A stretch of 64,000 nucleotides of DNA from the NCBI RefSeq assembly GCF_000337035.1, contig NZ_AOJL01000013.1, positions 1-64,000 on the forward strand. The letters are read 5' to 3'. Of the stretch, positions 15,871 to 24,802 are shown one piece after another (positions within the stretch are counted from its first letter, which is position 1; the number at the start of each line of letters is the position of its first letter). This stretch comes from Halorubrum coriense DSM 10284. GTDB taxonomy: Archaea > Halobacteriota > Halobacteria > Halobacteriales > Haloferacaceae. The translations under genes and the position numbers were made by a program. A model generated the notes under the pieces. That model worked only from the letters and a program-made list of their open reading frames with translations. It did not search any database and was not told where the DNA came from.

Positions 15871-17163
15871 ATGAGAGCCCTCCAGATCGCCGTGGTCGCG
15901 CTCCTGCTGCTCGTGGCCCCGGTCGCCGGCGTCACCGCCCCCGGTGCCGTCTCGCAGCCCGTCGGTCCGGCGTCGGCCGCCGACTCGACGGCCGCCGCCG
16001 ACTCCCCGTCCCCCGCCGCCCCCGGACAGACGACGACCCAGATCGACGCGGCGAACCTCACGCTCCGGACGCTGTCGACGCCGATCGGTGCGGAGACGCG
16101 AGTCAGCACGTACGGTCGCGGACCGGACCTCGGCTCGGCGCTCGGGTTCGCCACCGCCGACGCGGACGCCGCCTTCGAGACCGCGGCCGTCGTCGACCGG
16201 ATCGAGCGCGCCGAGCCCGGGGTCGAGCGCCAACAGCAGATCCTCGCGGAGATCAACCGCGTCGAGCGCGCGGAGGTCGCGCTGTCCGGCCGCCAGACGG
16301 ACGCCTTCAGCGCGCACGCGTCCGGCGAGATCACCGACCGCGAGCTCGTCGACGAACTCGTCCGCATCGCCGCGACCGCCCGCGAGTACGACGACCGGCT
16401 CGACGAGATCGACGCCCTCGCCGAGTCGACCGACGGCTTCAGCTCGCCCGGCCGGCTCGACGAGCTTCAGGTGGCGCTTCAGGTGTACGAGGGACCGGTC
16501 CGCGGCCACGCGCTCGCGACCGCTCGCGGGCAGTCCACCGCGAAGGACATCTACGTCGCGTCGAGTCAGGGGGCCGTCGCGCTCGCGACCGTCGTCGACG
16601 GCGAGTACGTCCGCGAGGTGTTTCGGACCGACCTGTGGGACCGCGGCGGCGGCGACATCTCGAACGACGCGGCGATCGAGATAATCGAGGCGTCGTACCC
16701 CGAGACCGCGGCGCTCCGCGAGCCGGACGCGTTCGGCGCGGGCTCGGTCCAGCGGATCACGATCCCGCACGAGATCGGCACCCTCCGCACCTTCGTCAGC
16801 GGCGGGACGGAGCGGGTGTTCGTCGAACACCAGCGCATCGACCTCGCCGCGTTTCCCGACAGCGAGCCGGTCACGGCGACGGGCGACGGGTTCAACGTCA
16901 CCGTCGACCGGACGTACCCCGGCGGCCCGGTGACCGTGACCGTCCTCGACGACGAGACGGGCGAGCCGGTCTCCGACGTGACCGTCACGAAGTCCGTCGG
17001 CGGCGGCGACAGTCAGACGATCGGGACGACCGACGAGGACGGCGTCGTCCGGACGCTCTCCCCGGCCGAGACGTACCGCATCACGGTTGTCGACGAGCCT
17101 CGAGTCCTCGTGCTCGACGGCATCGAACCCCTCGCGACGCCGCGACCGATCGGAGACGTGTGA
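15871..17163 (+). CDS. secreted haloarchaeal protein, unknown function
   Basis: A 430-residue protein with an N-terminal signal peptide (RALQIAVVALLLLVAPVAGV) and a Ser/Ala/Pro-rich segment after it. A long helical region (about residues 100-190, many ER/DE heptads) is followed by a mixed domain and a C-terminal Ig-like beta domain (GGPVTVTVLDDETGEPVSDV onward). It is probably a cell-surface or exported protein. The ATG at 15871 is chosen because a TATA box sits 25 nt upstream; the longer reading starts before the box. No catalytic motif is recognised. Confidence 0.65.
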   Translation: MRALQIAVVALLLLVAPVAGVTAPGAVSQPVGPASAADSTAAADSPSPAAPGQTTTQIDAANLTLRTLSTPIGAETRVSTYGRGPDLGSALGFATADADAAFETAAVVDRIERAEPGVERQQQILAEINRVERAEVALSGRQTDAFSAHASGEITDRELVDELVRIAATAREYDDRLDEIDALAESTDGFSSPGRLDELQVALQVYEGPVRGHALATARGQSTAKDIYVASSQGAVALATVVDGEYVREVFRTDLWDRGGGDISNDAAIEIIEASYPETAALREPDAFGAGSVQRITIPHEIGTLRTFVSGGTERVFVEHQRIDLAAFPDSEPVTATGDGFNVTVDRTYPGGPVTVTVLDDETGEPVSDVTVTKSVGGGDSQTIGTTDEDGVVRTLSPAETYRITVVDEPRVLVLDGIEPLATPRPIGDV

Positions 17164-17286
17164 GCGTCCGAGCTGCTCGGTTCTGATTCCCGCGTTTCCG
17201 CGCCCGGCCGTCTACCCCCACTTCCCGGCTCGGCTCGTGTCGCCGGCGCGGCCGACCCTTTTACCCGAAGCCGCCGCAGGGCCGCC

Positions 17287-17766
17287 GTGTCACCAGCAGT
17301 CCGTTCCGCCGATCGAGGCATGGCACCGGTCGCGGGCGTGTTACTCCTCGCGATCACGGTCGTGCTGGCCGGCGGCGTCGCGGCCGCCGCGCTCGGCCCG
17401 TCGACCGCGACCGTGCCGCCCTCGGCGGTGTTGTCGCTGTCGGCGACCGACGACCGGATCGCGATCCGCCACCGCGGCGGCGACCCGATCGACGTCGCGG
17501 CCGTGACGGTGTGCGTCAGCGTCGACGGCGAGCCGCTCGACGAGCAGCCGTCGGTCCCGTTCTTCTCCGCGGCCGGCTTCCGGCCGGGACCGACCGGTCC
17601 GTTCAACGCCGCCAGCGACGACACGTGGCGGGTGGGGGAGACGGCGAGCTTTCGCGTCGCGGACACGAACGACCCGACGCTCGAACCGGGCCGAACGGTC
17701 ACCGTCAGGATCACGGCCGACGGGCAGCCGGTCGCGACGCTGGAGACGTCCGTCGAAGCGGGGTGA
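17287..17766 (+). CDS. type IV pilin-like protein
   Basis: A 159-residue protein with an archaeal prepilin N-terminus: a short polar leader ending SADRG, then MAPVAGVLLLAITVVLAGG as the hydrophobic stalk helix. This matches the haloarchaeal pilin_N (DUF1628-like) pattern, with cleavage by prepilin peptidase expected between Gly and Met. The rest is a beta-rich domain. It would be assembled into a surface filament or anchored in the membrane. No assembly ATPase (pilB) or platform gene (pilC) is adjacent. The start is a GTG. Confidence 0.75.
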   Translation: MSPAVRSADRGMAPVAGVLLLAITVVLAGGVAAAALGPSTATVPPSAVLSLSATDDRIAIRHRGGDPIDVAAVTVCVSVDGEPLDEQPSVPFFSAAGFRPGPTGPFNAASDDTWRVGETASFRVADTNDPTLEPGRTVTVRITADGQPVATLETSVEAG

Positions 17767-17789
17767 GGAGGGACCGCGGAGCCGCCGGC

Positions 17790-18479
17790 CTACTCGGCGT
17801 CGGGGACCGAGGGCCCCGCGTCGGCGACGCTCGACTGGGATCCGTCGTCCGTCTCCTCGCCGCCGGGAACGCGAGCGACGGTCGTGATCGCCCGCGGGCT
17901 CTGCGGCGTCGCCTGCTGGATGTGGTGTTCGAACTCCTCGTAGCCGGCCGACTCGAACATCCGGTCCGCCTCGTCCGCGTCGTAGAACAGCATGATTGCG
18001 TCGGCCACCCGCTGGAGGATCGGGTTGTGCGGGTAGTCGGGCCCGACAACGAGGACCTGTCCGCCGGGCTTCGCGACGCGCCGGAGCTCGCGCAGCCCCT
18101 CGACGGGATTGGGCCAGTACTCGATGGAGCCGGACGACCACACCACGTCGAACGCGTCGTCGCGGAACGGGAGCCGCTCGGCGTCGCCGCGGTAGAAGTT
18201 CACTCGATCGTGTTTCCCGAACTTCTCGAACGCTTTCTCCATCTGGTGGACGCTCTGGTCGAGCCCGTGGACGTCGTCGGCGTGTTCGAGCAGCCCCTCG
18301 GTGCCGAACCCGGTGCCGCAGCCGACGTCGAGCACCGTCGGGTCGTCGCCGAACTCCAGCCACGAGAGCGCCTCCGCGCGCATCTCGTCGTTCCAGTTGA
18401 AGGAGTTGATCTGGTCGTACACCTTCGAGAGGTACTTGTAGAAGAGCCGGGCGTTCGACTTGTCCTCGAGGATCCCCAT
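17790..18479 (-). CDS. SAM-dependent methyltransferase, VTE3/quinone type
   Basis: A 229-residue class I methyltransferase with motif I VLDVGCGTGFGTEG, motif II around DAFDVVWSSGSIEYW, and post-I acidic residue in HGLDQS. The N-terminus (ARLFYKYLSKVYDQIN, then WNDEMRAEAL) strongly resembles plant VTE3 (MPBQ/MSBQ methyltransferase), a family considered to be of archaeal origin. That points to ring methylation of a polyprenyl quinone such as menaquinone. The C-terminal region after the core resembles the VTE3 membrane-association region only weakly. Substrate is inferred. Confidence 0.78.
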   Translation of the reverse strand: MGILEDKSNARLFYKYLSKVYDQINSFNWNDEMRAEALSWLEFGDDPTVLDVGCGTGFGTEGLLEHADDVHGLDQSVHQMEKAFEKFGKHDRVNFYRGDAERLPFRDDAFDVVWSSGSIEYWPNPVEGLRELRRVAKPGGQVLVVGPDYPHNPILQRVADAIMLFYDADEADRMFESAGYEEFEHHIQQATPQSPRAITTVARVPGGEETDDGSQSSVADAGPSVPDAE

Positions 18480-18591
18480 TTACCGGTTCCTTGGGCCGGC
18501 GGCCCCATAACGACACGGATCCGCGACCGGTTCGGCCGCGCCGGTGCGCCGCTTTCGACCGCCTTTTCAGCCCGCCGCCCCACCGAGGGGT

Positions 18592-19392
18592 ATGGACCCG
18601 ACGACGAGCGGCCGGTTCCGCGTCCACGACCGGCGCCAGCGGCCGGACATCGACGACGACGCGGCTCGGAGCGGCGACGACGCCGAGGAGTTCGTCCTCG
18701 TCGAGCTCGCCGACGAGCCCGTCGATCCGATGGCCTCCGACGCCGCGGACCGATACGACCCGCTCTACGCCACCGCGGAGGGGTACGAGGGCGACCTCGC
18801 GGACGCGGTCGACGCGCTCCGGCCCGGCTTCGTCGTCGACGCGACGCTCGCGTGGACCGACGGTTCCGCGCGGTTCCGCGATGTTGAGGTCGTCCGCGAG
18901 ACTCGGTTCCGCTTCGCCGACGAGGTGGAGGGCATGTTCGAGGCGGCCGTCGAGACGTGGCGGCAGATCCGCGCGGAGGGGGAGCCCGTCGGCTCGATCA
19001 CGACCCGGTCGAACGACGGGGACCCCAACGGCGCGCTGTACCTCTTCGCCGACGCCCCCGGCAGCGACACCTTCGACGAGGTCCGCACCGGGCGGCTCCC
19101 GGTCGAGCCGCTCGTCGCGCGGGTGAACGACTCGCGGGGCGACGACGACCCGCGGGAGGTGTTCGTGTTGCGCCCGGCGGCCCACGAGTTCGTCGCCGTC
19201 TACGTCGTCTTCGACCGCGACGGCGTCCTCGCGCAGACGGTCCGGGACACATACGACCTCGGGGCCGGACTGGCGGCGGGGCTCGACGCGAGCTACCCCG
19301 ACGGCGAGGACGGCGGCAGTTCTTCGCTCCTCGACGACGCGGACGGCTCGGACGGCTCGGACGACGACTTCGACGCCCTCGACCGTCTGTAG
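18592..19392 (+). CDS. uncharacterised acidic haloarchaeal protein
   Basis: A 266-residue protein with no recognised motif. It starts MDPTTSGRFRVHDRR and has a mixed alpha/beta core. It ends in a low-complexity acidic tail of Ser/Asp repeats (DDADGSDGSDDD). No signal peptide or membrane helix is seen. The ATG at 18592 is chosen because the reading from 18544 adds only an arginine/proline-rich stretch. I recall similar haloarchaeal proteins annotated only by a DUF number (possibly DUF6663), which I cannot confirm here. Confidence 0.6.
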   Translation: MDPTTSGRFRVHDRRQRPDIDDDAARSGDDAEEFVLVELADEPVDPMASDAADRYDPLYATAEGYEGDLADAVDALRPGFVVDATLAWTDGSARFRDVEVVRETRFRFADEVEGMFEAAVETWRQIRAEGEPVGSITTRSNDGDPNGALYLFADAPGSDTFDEVRTGRLPVEPLVARVNDSRGDDDPREVFVLRPAAHEFVAVYVVFDRDGVLAQTVRDTYDLGAGLAAGLDASYPDGEDGGSSSLLDDADGSDGSDDDFDALDRL

Positions 19393-19422
19393 ACCGCCAC
19401 CCGCGTCGTCGACCGCGCGGGG

Positions 19423-20397
19423 CTACAGCCAGTCCGCGTCGGGGTCGACGCGGCCCGCCGGCGTCTCGCCGTTCAACACGGCCGCGACGTCGCCCGCGCC
19501 GCTCCGGTTCAGGTCGTCTTTCGCCTCCTCGCTGTACCACGCCGCGTGCGGCGTGACGACCGTGTCGTCGCGACCGACGAGCGGGTCGTCTTCCGGCGGC
19601 TCCTCGGCCAGCACGTCTAGGCCGGCGGCCTTTATTTCGTCTCCCTCAAGTGCGTCGAGCAGCGCGTCGGCGTCGACGACCGGGCCGCGGCTCACGTTGA
19701 CGACGACCGAGTCCTCGTCGAGTCGCGCCAGCGCGCCGGCGTCGACGATCCCCCGGGTCGCGTCGGTCAGGGGGGCGTAGACCCCGACGTGGTCCGACCG
19801 GTCGAACAGCGCCTCGAAGTCGACCTTCTCGACGCCGTAGTCGGCCATCTCGTCGGCGTCGACGAACGGGTCGTGCGCGACGAGGTCGGCACCGAACCCG
19901 GAGAGCTGTTCGGCCGCCCGCTCGGCGATCGGCCCGAACGAGAACAGTCCGATTGTCGACGCGCTGACGCGCCGGATCGGCGTGCCGGCCTCCCAGTCCC
20001 ACCCGCCGGCGGCGACCGCGTCGTCGTACGGCTTCAGCGACCGCAGACACGCGAGGAGCAGCGAGACGGAGTGCGTCGCCACCTCGTCGGTACAGTACTC
20101 CGGGACCCGGGTGACGGTGACGCCGCGCTCCGCGGCCGCCCCGACGTCGATGTTGTCCACGCCCACCGCCGAACGAACGACGACATCGAGGTCCGTGGCG
20201 TCGAGCGCGGCCTCGGTGACGGGCGTGTTGATGTCGGTGACGACCGCGTCGGCGTCCGCGGCCGCGTCGATCAGTCGCTCGGTCGACCCCAGCTCCGCGA
20301 CCTCGATGTCGACCGGCTCGTCGACCGCGTCGGCGAGGACCTCGCGGTACGTCTCCGGGTCTATCATCGGGAACGCCGACAGCACGACTTTGGGCAT
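19423..20397 (-). CDS. D-2-hydroxyacid dehydrogenase, CtBP type
   Basis: A 324-residue NAD-dependent dehydrogenase. The catalytic triad is visible: Arg in NVSRGPVVD, Glu in AEEPPEDD, and His in TPHAAWYS, the last being the form typical of CtBP-like members. The nucleotide loop GLFSFGPIAER is a slightly unusual version of GxGxxG. Substrate (phosphoglycerate, glyoxylate/hydroxypyruvate or another 2-hydroxyacid) is not decided by sequence. The ATG at 20397 begins MPKVVLSAF; a 13-residue extension is possible but unlikely. Confidence 0.85.
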   Translation of the reverse strand: MPKVVLSAFPMIDPETYREVLADAVDEPVDIEVAELGSTERLIDAAADADAVVTDINTPVTEAALDATDLDVVVRSAVGVDNIDVGAAAERGVTVTRVPEYCTDEVATHSVSLLLACLRSLKPYDDAVAAGGWDWEAGTPIRRVSASTIGLFSFGPIAERAAEQLSGFGADLVAHDPFVDADEMADYGVEKVDFEALFDRSDHVGVYAPLTDATRGIVDAGALARLDEDSVVVNVSRGPVVDADALLDALEGDEIKAAGLDVLAEEPPEDDPLVGRDDTVVTPHAAWYSEEAKDDLNRSGAGDVAAVLNGETPAGRVDPDADWL

Positions 20398-20538
20398 ATA
20401 CGACGTTTCTCCGCCAGACCACTTTACGGCTGTCACTGACGGCGTCAGGTCCTCATACGTCCGTTTCGATCGTGATCGATCGGCGTTCTGCGGCCGCGTT
20501 CCGATGGCTCTTTGCGGTCGCCGGTCGTACGGCGTCCC

Positions 20539-20844
20539 GTGAGCGACGAGCCCTCGAAACCGCCGATGCTGGTCCTGCTGGAGTCGCTGTCGTTCTACCG
20601 CAACGTCCGCGTCGGGGCGGCGGCGGGCGCGCTGCTCGCGGTGACGCTGTACCTCGTCCGGACGCTGGAGCTCCTCGGGCCGGTGATCGACACGCGCGAC
20701 TACCCGCTGTTCGGGCCGGACGTGTGGTTCCTCCTGCTGGCGTTCGTGCTGGCCGCGACCTCGGCGCTGTCGGTCGCGGTCGCGCTCACGATCGCCGCGG
20801 CGGTCCGCGGCGCGCGTGAGGGCGACCCGGAGTCAGCCGAGTGA
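20539..20844 (+). CDS. small membrane protein, unknown function
   Basis: A 101-residue protein from a GTG start, with helices at about residues 24-46 and 63-93. The segment between them, DTRDYPLFGPDVWF, looks conserved in style and probably faces outside. It is followed by a short basic then acidic tail. No functional motif is recognised. It lies between the dehydrogenase (divergent) and a winged-helix gene (convergent). Confidence 0.6.
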   Translation: MSDEPSKPPMLVLLESLSFYRNVRVGAAAGALLAVTLYLVRTLELLGPVIDTRDYPLFGPDVWFLLLAFVLAATSALSVAVALTIAAAVRGAREGDPESAE

Positions 20845-20941
20845 GCGCCGTGCGCCGCTGGGGCGAATCGGAACGAGACACTACTCGAGTCGGAGCGAGA
20901 CGCCGCCGGACGAACAGCGCGCGGACGGGCGAAGCGGAACG

Positions 20942-21223
20942 TCAGTCGGCGGTACAGGAGGCCTCGCTCTCGTCGCCGGTGAACTCCTGTGCCGGCTCCG
21001 TGAGCTTGTAGAGGTTCTGTCTAGCGTCCGCGAAGTAGACGTCCTCGTCGACGACGCCGATCCCCTCGAGCCGTTCAAGAGCGTATCGGACGGTGCGGGC
21101 CGACAGCATCGACTCTTGGACGATCCCCTTCTGGGTCAACGGTCCGTTGTACTCGAGCACCTTGAAGACGAGTTTGGCGCTCGGTGGGAGGTCGTCGAGG
21201 CCCTCCGTTTGGGTTCCTTCCAT
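20942..21223 (-). CDS. MarR/winged-helix transcriptional regulator
   Basis: A 93-residue protein with a winged-helix core: PPSAKLVFKVLEY, GPLTQKGIVQ, the recognition helix SARTVRYALERLEG and the wing VVDEDVYF. It ends with an acidic tail containing one cysteine. The ATG at 21223 is chosen because a TATA-like TTTATG lies about 30 nt upstream. It is divergent from the EMC6-like/ABCE1 operon across 283 bp and could regulate itself or that operon. Confidence 0.7.
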   Translation of the reverse strand: MEGTQTEGLDDLPPSAKLVFKVLEYNGPLTQKGIVQESMLSARTVRYALERLEGIGVVDEDVYFADARQNLYKLTEPAQEFTGDESEASCTAD

Positions 21224-21351
21224 CGTTACGATTCGAAACCGTACACGCTCATAAATGTTGATGGAGCATCCGGGCCGAACCGCCATTTACCGGCCAGAAC
21301 AGCCGGTTCTCGCCGCCGGTACAGGCAACAACCTCCGGCTTCTCCCCGCTG

Positions 21352-21367
21352 GACTGACCAGTCAGTC
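21352..21367. promoter_or_regulatory. 16-bp palindrome resembling a TetR-family operator
   Basis: GACTGAC-CA-GTCAGTC is a perfect inverted repeat with 7-bp arms. It lies in the intergenic region between the winged-helix regulator and the EMC6-like/ABCE1 operon, 140 bp before the operon start. The GACTGAC/GTCAGTC form is common in TetR-type operators; no TetR gene is present in the window. Confidence 0.4.
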
Positions 21368-21506
21368 AGCGATTTCGCTCGCGCGCGCTCCGGCCGCGAC
21401 GACGCGCGGCGGACGGACCGGGAGAGGATCTCGCGGCGCTCCCGTCTCACCCGTGACCGGCGGCGGGAACGAACGGCTTTTCACGGGCGCTCGCGGATCC
21501 GATGGC

Positions 21507-21815
21507 ATGAGCGACGACTCGGGCCTCTCCGACCACGCGCGCGGCGTGGTCGTCACGACCATCTGCTGTCTCGCCGGGATCGCCGCCGGCGTCGTTTCGG
21601 CCGTCTACGTCGGCACCGATCCGGCGTCCGCCGCGAGCACCACCGCGGTGTTCGTGCTCGGCGCGTTCGTCATCGCCCAGTACCCGGTGTTCAAAGCCAT
21701 CGGCGTCGGGGACTTCGGCGTCAAAGACAACCTCTACATCGCGTTTCTCACGTTCACCCTCTGGTTCATCAGTTACACCGTCCTCCTGACGTCCGGCGTC
21801 GAGTTGGGGGTCTGA
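21507..21815 (+). CDS. EMC6-like membrane protein
   Basis: A 102-residue protein with three membrane helices (about residues 14-33, 45-60 and 75-95) and a conserved-looking loop GVGDFGVKDNLYIAF. This corresponds to the archaeal EMC6-like family (related to the eukaryotic ER membrane complex subunit and to Rab5-interacting proteins). The ABCE1 ATG follows its TGA by a single base, so the two are one operon. A role at the ribosome-membrane interface is suggestive but not proven. Confidence 0.72.
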   Translation: MSDDSGLSDHARGVVVTTICCLAGIAAGVVSAVYVGTDPASAASTTAVFVLGAFVIAQYPVFKAIGVGDFGVKDNLYIAFLTFTLWFISYTVLLTSGVELGV

Positions 21816-21816
21816 G

Positions 21817-23637
21817 ATGGCCGACGACAGCATCGCGGTCGTGGACCTCGATCGGTGTCAGCCCGACCGCTGTAACTACGAGTGTATGAAGGACTGCCCG
21901 CCCAACCGGACGGGCAAGGAGTGTATCACGACGCGCGGCGAGGACGCCGAGGAGGGCGACCCGGATCAGATCCACATCTCCGAGGAGATCTGTCTGGGCG
22001 AGACCTGCGGCATCTGCGTCAACTCGTGTCCGTTCGACGCCATCGAGATCATCAACCTCCCCTCCGAGCTTGACGACGATCCGGTCCACCGCTACGGCGA
22101 CAACGCGTTCTCGCTGTACGGCCTCCCGACCCCCGAACCGGGCAGCGTCACCGGGATCCTCGGGCCGAACGGGATCGGGAAGTCGACGGCCGTCCACGCG
22201 CTCGCCGGCGAGATGGTCCCGAACCTCGGCGACCACGCCGCCGACGGCGACTGGGAGCGCGTCCTCGACCGCTTCCGCGGCACCGGGCTCCAGAACTACC
22301 TCGAATCGCTTCGCGACGGCGACGTGACGGTCGCGCGCAAGCCGCAGTACGTCGACCAGATCCCGAACCAGTTCGACGGCAACACCCGCGAACTGCTGGA
22401 GCGGACCGACGAGCGCGGCGCGCTCGACGACCTCGTCGACCGGCTCAACATCCGCCCGGTGATGGACCAGGACATCGACTCCATCTCCGGCGGCGAACTC
22501 CAGCGCGTCGCCATCGCGGCGTGTCTCGCCCGCGACGCCGACTTCTACTTCCTCGACGAGATCACGCCGTACCTCGACATCGGCCAGCGGATGATCGTCG
22601 CCCGGCTCATCCGCGAGCTCGCGGACGACGACGCGGCCGACCGGTCGATGCTCGTCGTCGAACACGACCTCGCCATCCTCGACCTCCTCGCGGACACCCT
22701 CCACGTCGCGTACGGTGAGCCCGGCGCGTACGGGGTCATCACCGACCCGAAGTCGGTCCGGAAGGGCATCAACGAGTACCTGAAGGGATACCTCGACAAC
22801 GAGAACATGCGGATCCGCCCCTCGGCGATCACCTTCGAGGAGCACGCGCCCCGGGTCGCCTCCCGGAGCGAGACGCTGATCGAGTACCCGGACCTGCGGA
22901 AGTCGTACGGGGACGGCGAGTTCGAACTCCGCGTCGAGGGCGGCGAGATCAACCGCTCGGAGGTGCTCGGCGTCGTCGGCCCGAACGGGATCGGGAAGTC
23001 GACGCTCGCGCAGCTGTTCACCGGCGACTTGGAACCCGACGAGGGCGAGCTCGACTTCGCGCTCGACATCTCCTACAAGCCGCAGTACATCGACATCGAC
23101 CAGCACATGCGGGTCGACGCGTTCCTCTCGTCGATCACCGACGAGTTCGGCTCCTCCTACTGGAACACCGAGATCGCCCAGCCGCTCCAGCTGGAGCGCG
23201 TCATGGAGCAGAACCTCTCGGACCTCTCGGGCGGGGAGCGCCAGCGCGTCGCCATCGCCGCGTGTCTCTCCGACGACGCCGACCTCTACCTGCTCGACGA
23301 GCCCTCCGCCCACCTCGACGTGGAGCAGCGCGTGCGGGCGACGACCGCGATCCGCCGGTACGCCGAGAACCACGACGCGACGGTGATGGTGATCGACCAC
23401 GACATCTACATGATCGACCTCCTCGCCGACCGCCTGATGGTGTTCGACGGCGAGCCGGCCGAGCACGGGCGGGCGGCCCCGCCGCAGGACATGCGCGACG
23501 GGATGAACGAGTTCCTCGCCGACCTCGAGATCACCTTCCGCCGCGACGAGCGCACCGGACGCCCCCGGATCAACAAGCCCGGCTCGCAGCTCGACAGCCA
23601 GCAGAAGCGCGACGGCGAGTACTACTACTCCGGTTGA
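21817..23637 (+). CDS. ribosome recycling ATPase ABCE1/Rli1
   Basis: A 606-residue twin-ATPase. The N-terminal Fe-S domain has two ferredoxin-type cysteine clusters (CQPDRCNYECMKDC and CLGETCGICVNSCP). NBD1 has GPNGIGKST, the signature SGGELQR and Walker B DEITPYLD; NBD2 has a second GPNGIGKST, LSGGERQR and DEPSAHLD. ABCE1 splits post-termination 70S ribosomes with aRF1/aPelota and is essential in archaea. It lies immediately downstream of the EMC6-like gene and is complete, with both hinge regions present. Confidence 0.96.
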   Translation: MADDSIAVVDLDRCQPDRCNYECMKDCPPNRTGKECITTRGEDAEEGDPDQIHISEEICLGETCGICVNSCPFDAIEIINLPSELDDDPVHRYGDNAFSLYGLPTPEPGSVTGILGPNGIGKSTAVHALAGEMVPNLGDHAADGDWERVLDRFRGTGLQNYLESLRDGDVTVARKPQYVDQIPNQFDGNTRELLERTDERGALDDLVDRLNIRPVMDQDIDSISGGELQRVAIAACLARDADFYFLDEITPYLDIGQRMIVARLIRELADDDAADRSMLVVEHDLAILDLLADTLHVAYGEPGAYGVITDPKSVRKGINEYLKGYLDNENMRIRPSAITFEEHAPRVASRSETLIEYPDLRKSYGDGEFELRVEGGEINRSEVLGVVGPNGIGKSTLAQLFTGDLEPDEGELDFALDISYKPQYIDIDQHMRVDAFLSSITDEFGSSYWNTEIAQPLQLERVMEQNLSDLSGGERQRVAIAACLSDDADLYLLDEPSAHLDVEQRVRATTAIRRYAENHDATVMVIDHDIYMIDLLADRLMVFDGEPAEHGRAAPPQDMRDGMNEFLADLEITFRRDERTGRPRINKPGSQLDSQQKRDGEYYYSG

Positions 23638-23688
23638 GACGGTCGCCGCTACCCCGAACCTTTCCTCGCCCGGCTCCGGATCGCCGCC

Positions 23689-24432
23689 ATGCCAGAGACG
23701 GACGCCGACCTGTTCGGCATGACGTGGGAGGACGCCGAGACCGCGGTCGACGACGCCGACTTCGCGGTCCTCCCGGCCGGCAGCATCGAGCAGCACGGGC
23801 CGCACCTCCCGGTGTCGACCGACACGCTCCGCGCGGACCACCTGACGGCGGAGCTCGTCGACGCAGCCGGCGAGTTCGACCTCGACCTGCTGCGGCTCCC
23901 AACCCTCCCGTACGGCCAGTCGGAACACCACATGCGGTTCCCGGGGACGATCACCCTCTCGACGGAGACGTACGTCGACGTGGTCCGCGAAATCGGCGAG
24001 TCGGTCGCGGAACACGGCGTCGACCGCCTCCTGATCGTGAACACCCACGGCGGCAACCGGGAGCCGCTGTCGATCGCCGCCGACCGGCTCGGCCGCGACA
24101 CCGACCTGACGGTCCACTTCGTCCACTGGACGGACTTCGCGCGAGAGGACTTGGAGGAGGCGTACGGCGAGGGGTGGGGTCACGCCGGCGACCACGAGAC
24201 GAGCTTCGTCGAGCTGTACCGCCCGGACCTCGTTCGGACGGAAGAAAAGACGCCGCAGGAGGCGGACGAGATGCCCCGCACCCGGAGCTATGAGTACTTC
24301 GATCAGGTGACCGAACTAGGCGGGCTCGGCGACCCGACGAACAGCGACCCGGACGCGCTCGAACCGATCGTCGAGGCGACGACGCGGGAGATCCTCGGCG
24401 CGCTCGTCGCGGACCTCGACGCGGGGTGGTGA
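23689..24432 (+). CDS. creatininase-family hydrolase (ArfB/MftE-like)
   Basis: A 247-residue metal-dependent amidohydrolase. Metal ligands lie in PAGSIEQHGPHLPVSTDT, NTHGGN and HAGDHETS, the last being a D-for-E variant of the usual HAGExETS. In archaea this family includes ArfB, the formamide hydrolase of F420 and riboflavin biosynthesis, while in bacteria it includes creatininase and MftE. Haloarchaea make F420 and riboflavin, so ArfB is the leading guess, but there are no pathway neighbours to support it. Confidence 0.8.
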   Translation: MPETDADLFGMTWEDAETAVDDADFAVLPAGSIEQHGPHLPVSTDTLRADHLTAELVDAAGEFDLDLLRLPTLPYGQSEHHMRFPGTITLSTETYVDVVREIGESVAEHGVDRLLIVNTHGGNREPLSIAADRLGRDTDLTVHFVHWTDFAREDLEEAYGEGWGHAGDHETSFVELYRPDLVRTEEKTPQEADEMPRTRSYEYFDQVTELGGLGDPTNSDPDALEPIVEATTREILGALVADLDAGW

Positions 24433-24508
24433 GCGCGACGCGGCTCCGACCCCGCTTCCAATCTGCGGTATCGAAGCGATTAAGCCCGGAACACGCGAAC
24501 CCCGGCAC

Positions 24509-24775
24509 ATGTACCACCTCATCATCCGCGGCGACCCCGACATACGGAAGGACGCGGTGATCGAGCACGACGGCGAGGAGCTGGTCTGTTTCGGCATCAA
24601 CGTCCAGGGCGGCTGGCACGGCCCGGACGAGCCTCAGCTCTGGTGTACCGTCGGCACCGAGGACGAGCGCGAGGCCTACGACAAACGCGAGTACGTCCCC
24701 CACTGGCTCGACGTCGAGACGGTCGACGCCGAGGACCTCGACGTGATCAAGGCGAAGGGCGACCTCTCCGTCTGA
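24509..24775 (+). CDS. small conserved haloarchaeal protein (HAH_0734-like)
   Basis: An 88-residue cytosolic protein starting MYHLIIRGDPDIRKDAV, with CFGINVQGGWHGPDEPQLWC and a KREYVPHWLD segment that I recall from a small family named after Haloarcula HAH_0734. It has two cysteines and no recognised active site. A TATA-like GATTAAGC about 28 nt before the ATG suggests its own promoter. It is convergent with the Sua5/YrdC gene. The function is unknown. Confidence 0.65.
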   Translation: MYHLIIRGDPDIRKDAVIEHDGEELVCFGINVQGGWHGPDEPQLWCTVGTEDEREAYDKREYVPHWLDVETVDAEDLDVIKAKGDLSV

Positions 24776-24802
24776 CGCTCCGACCGCTTCTCGCGGACGC
24801 TC

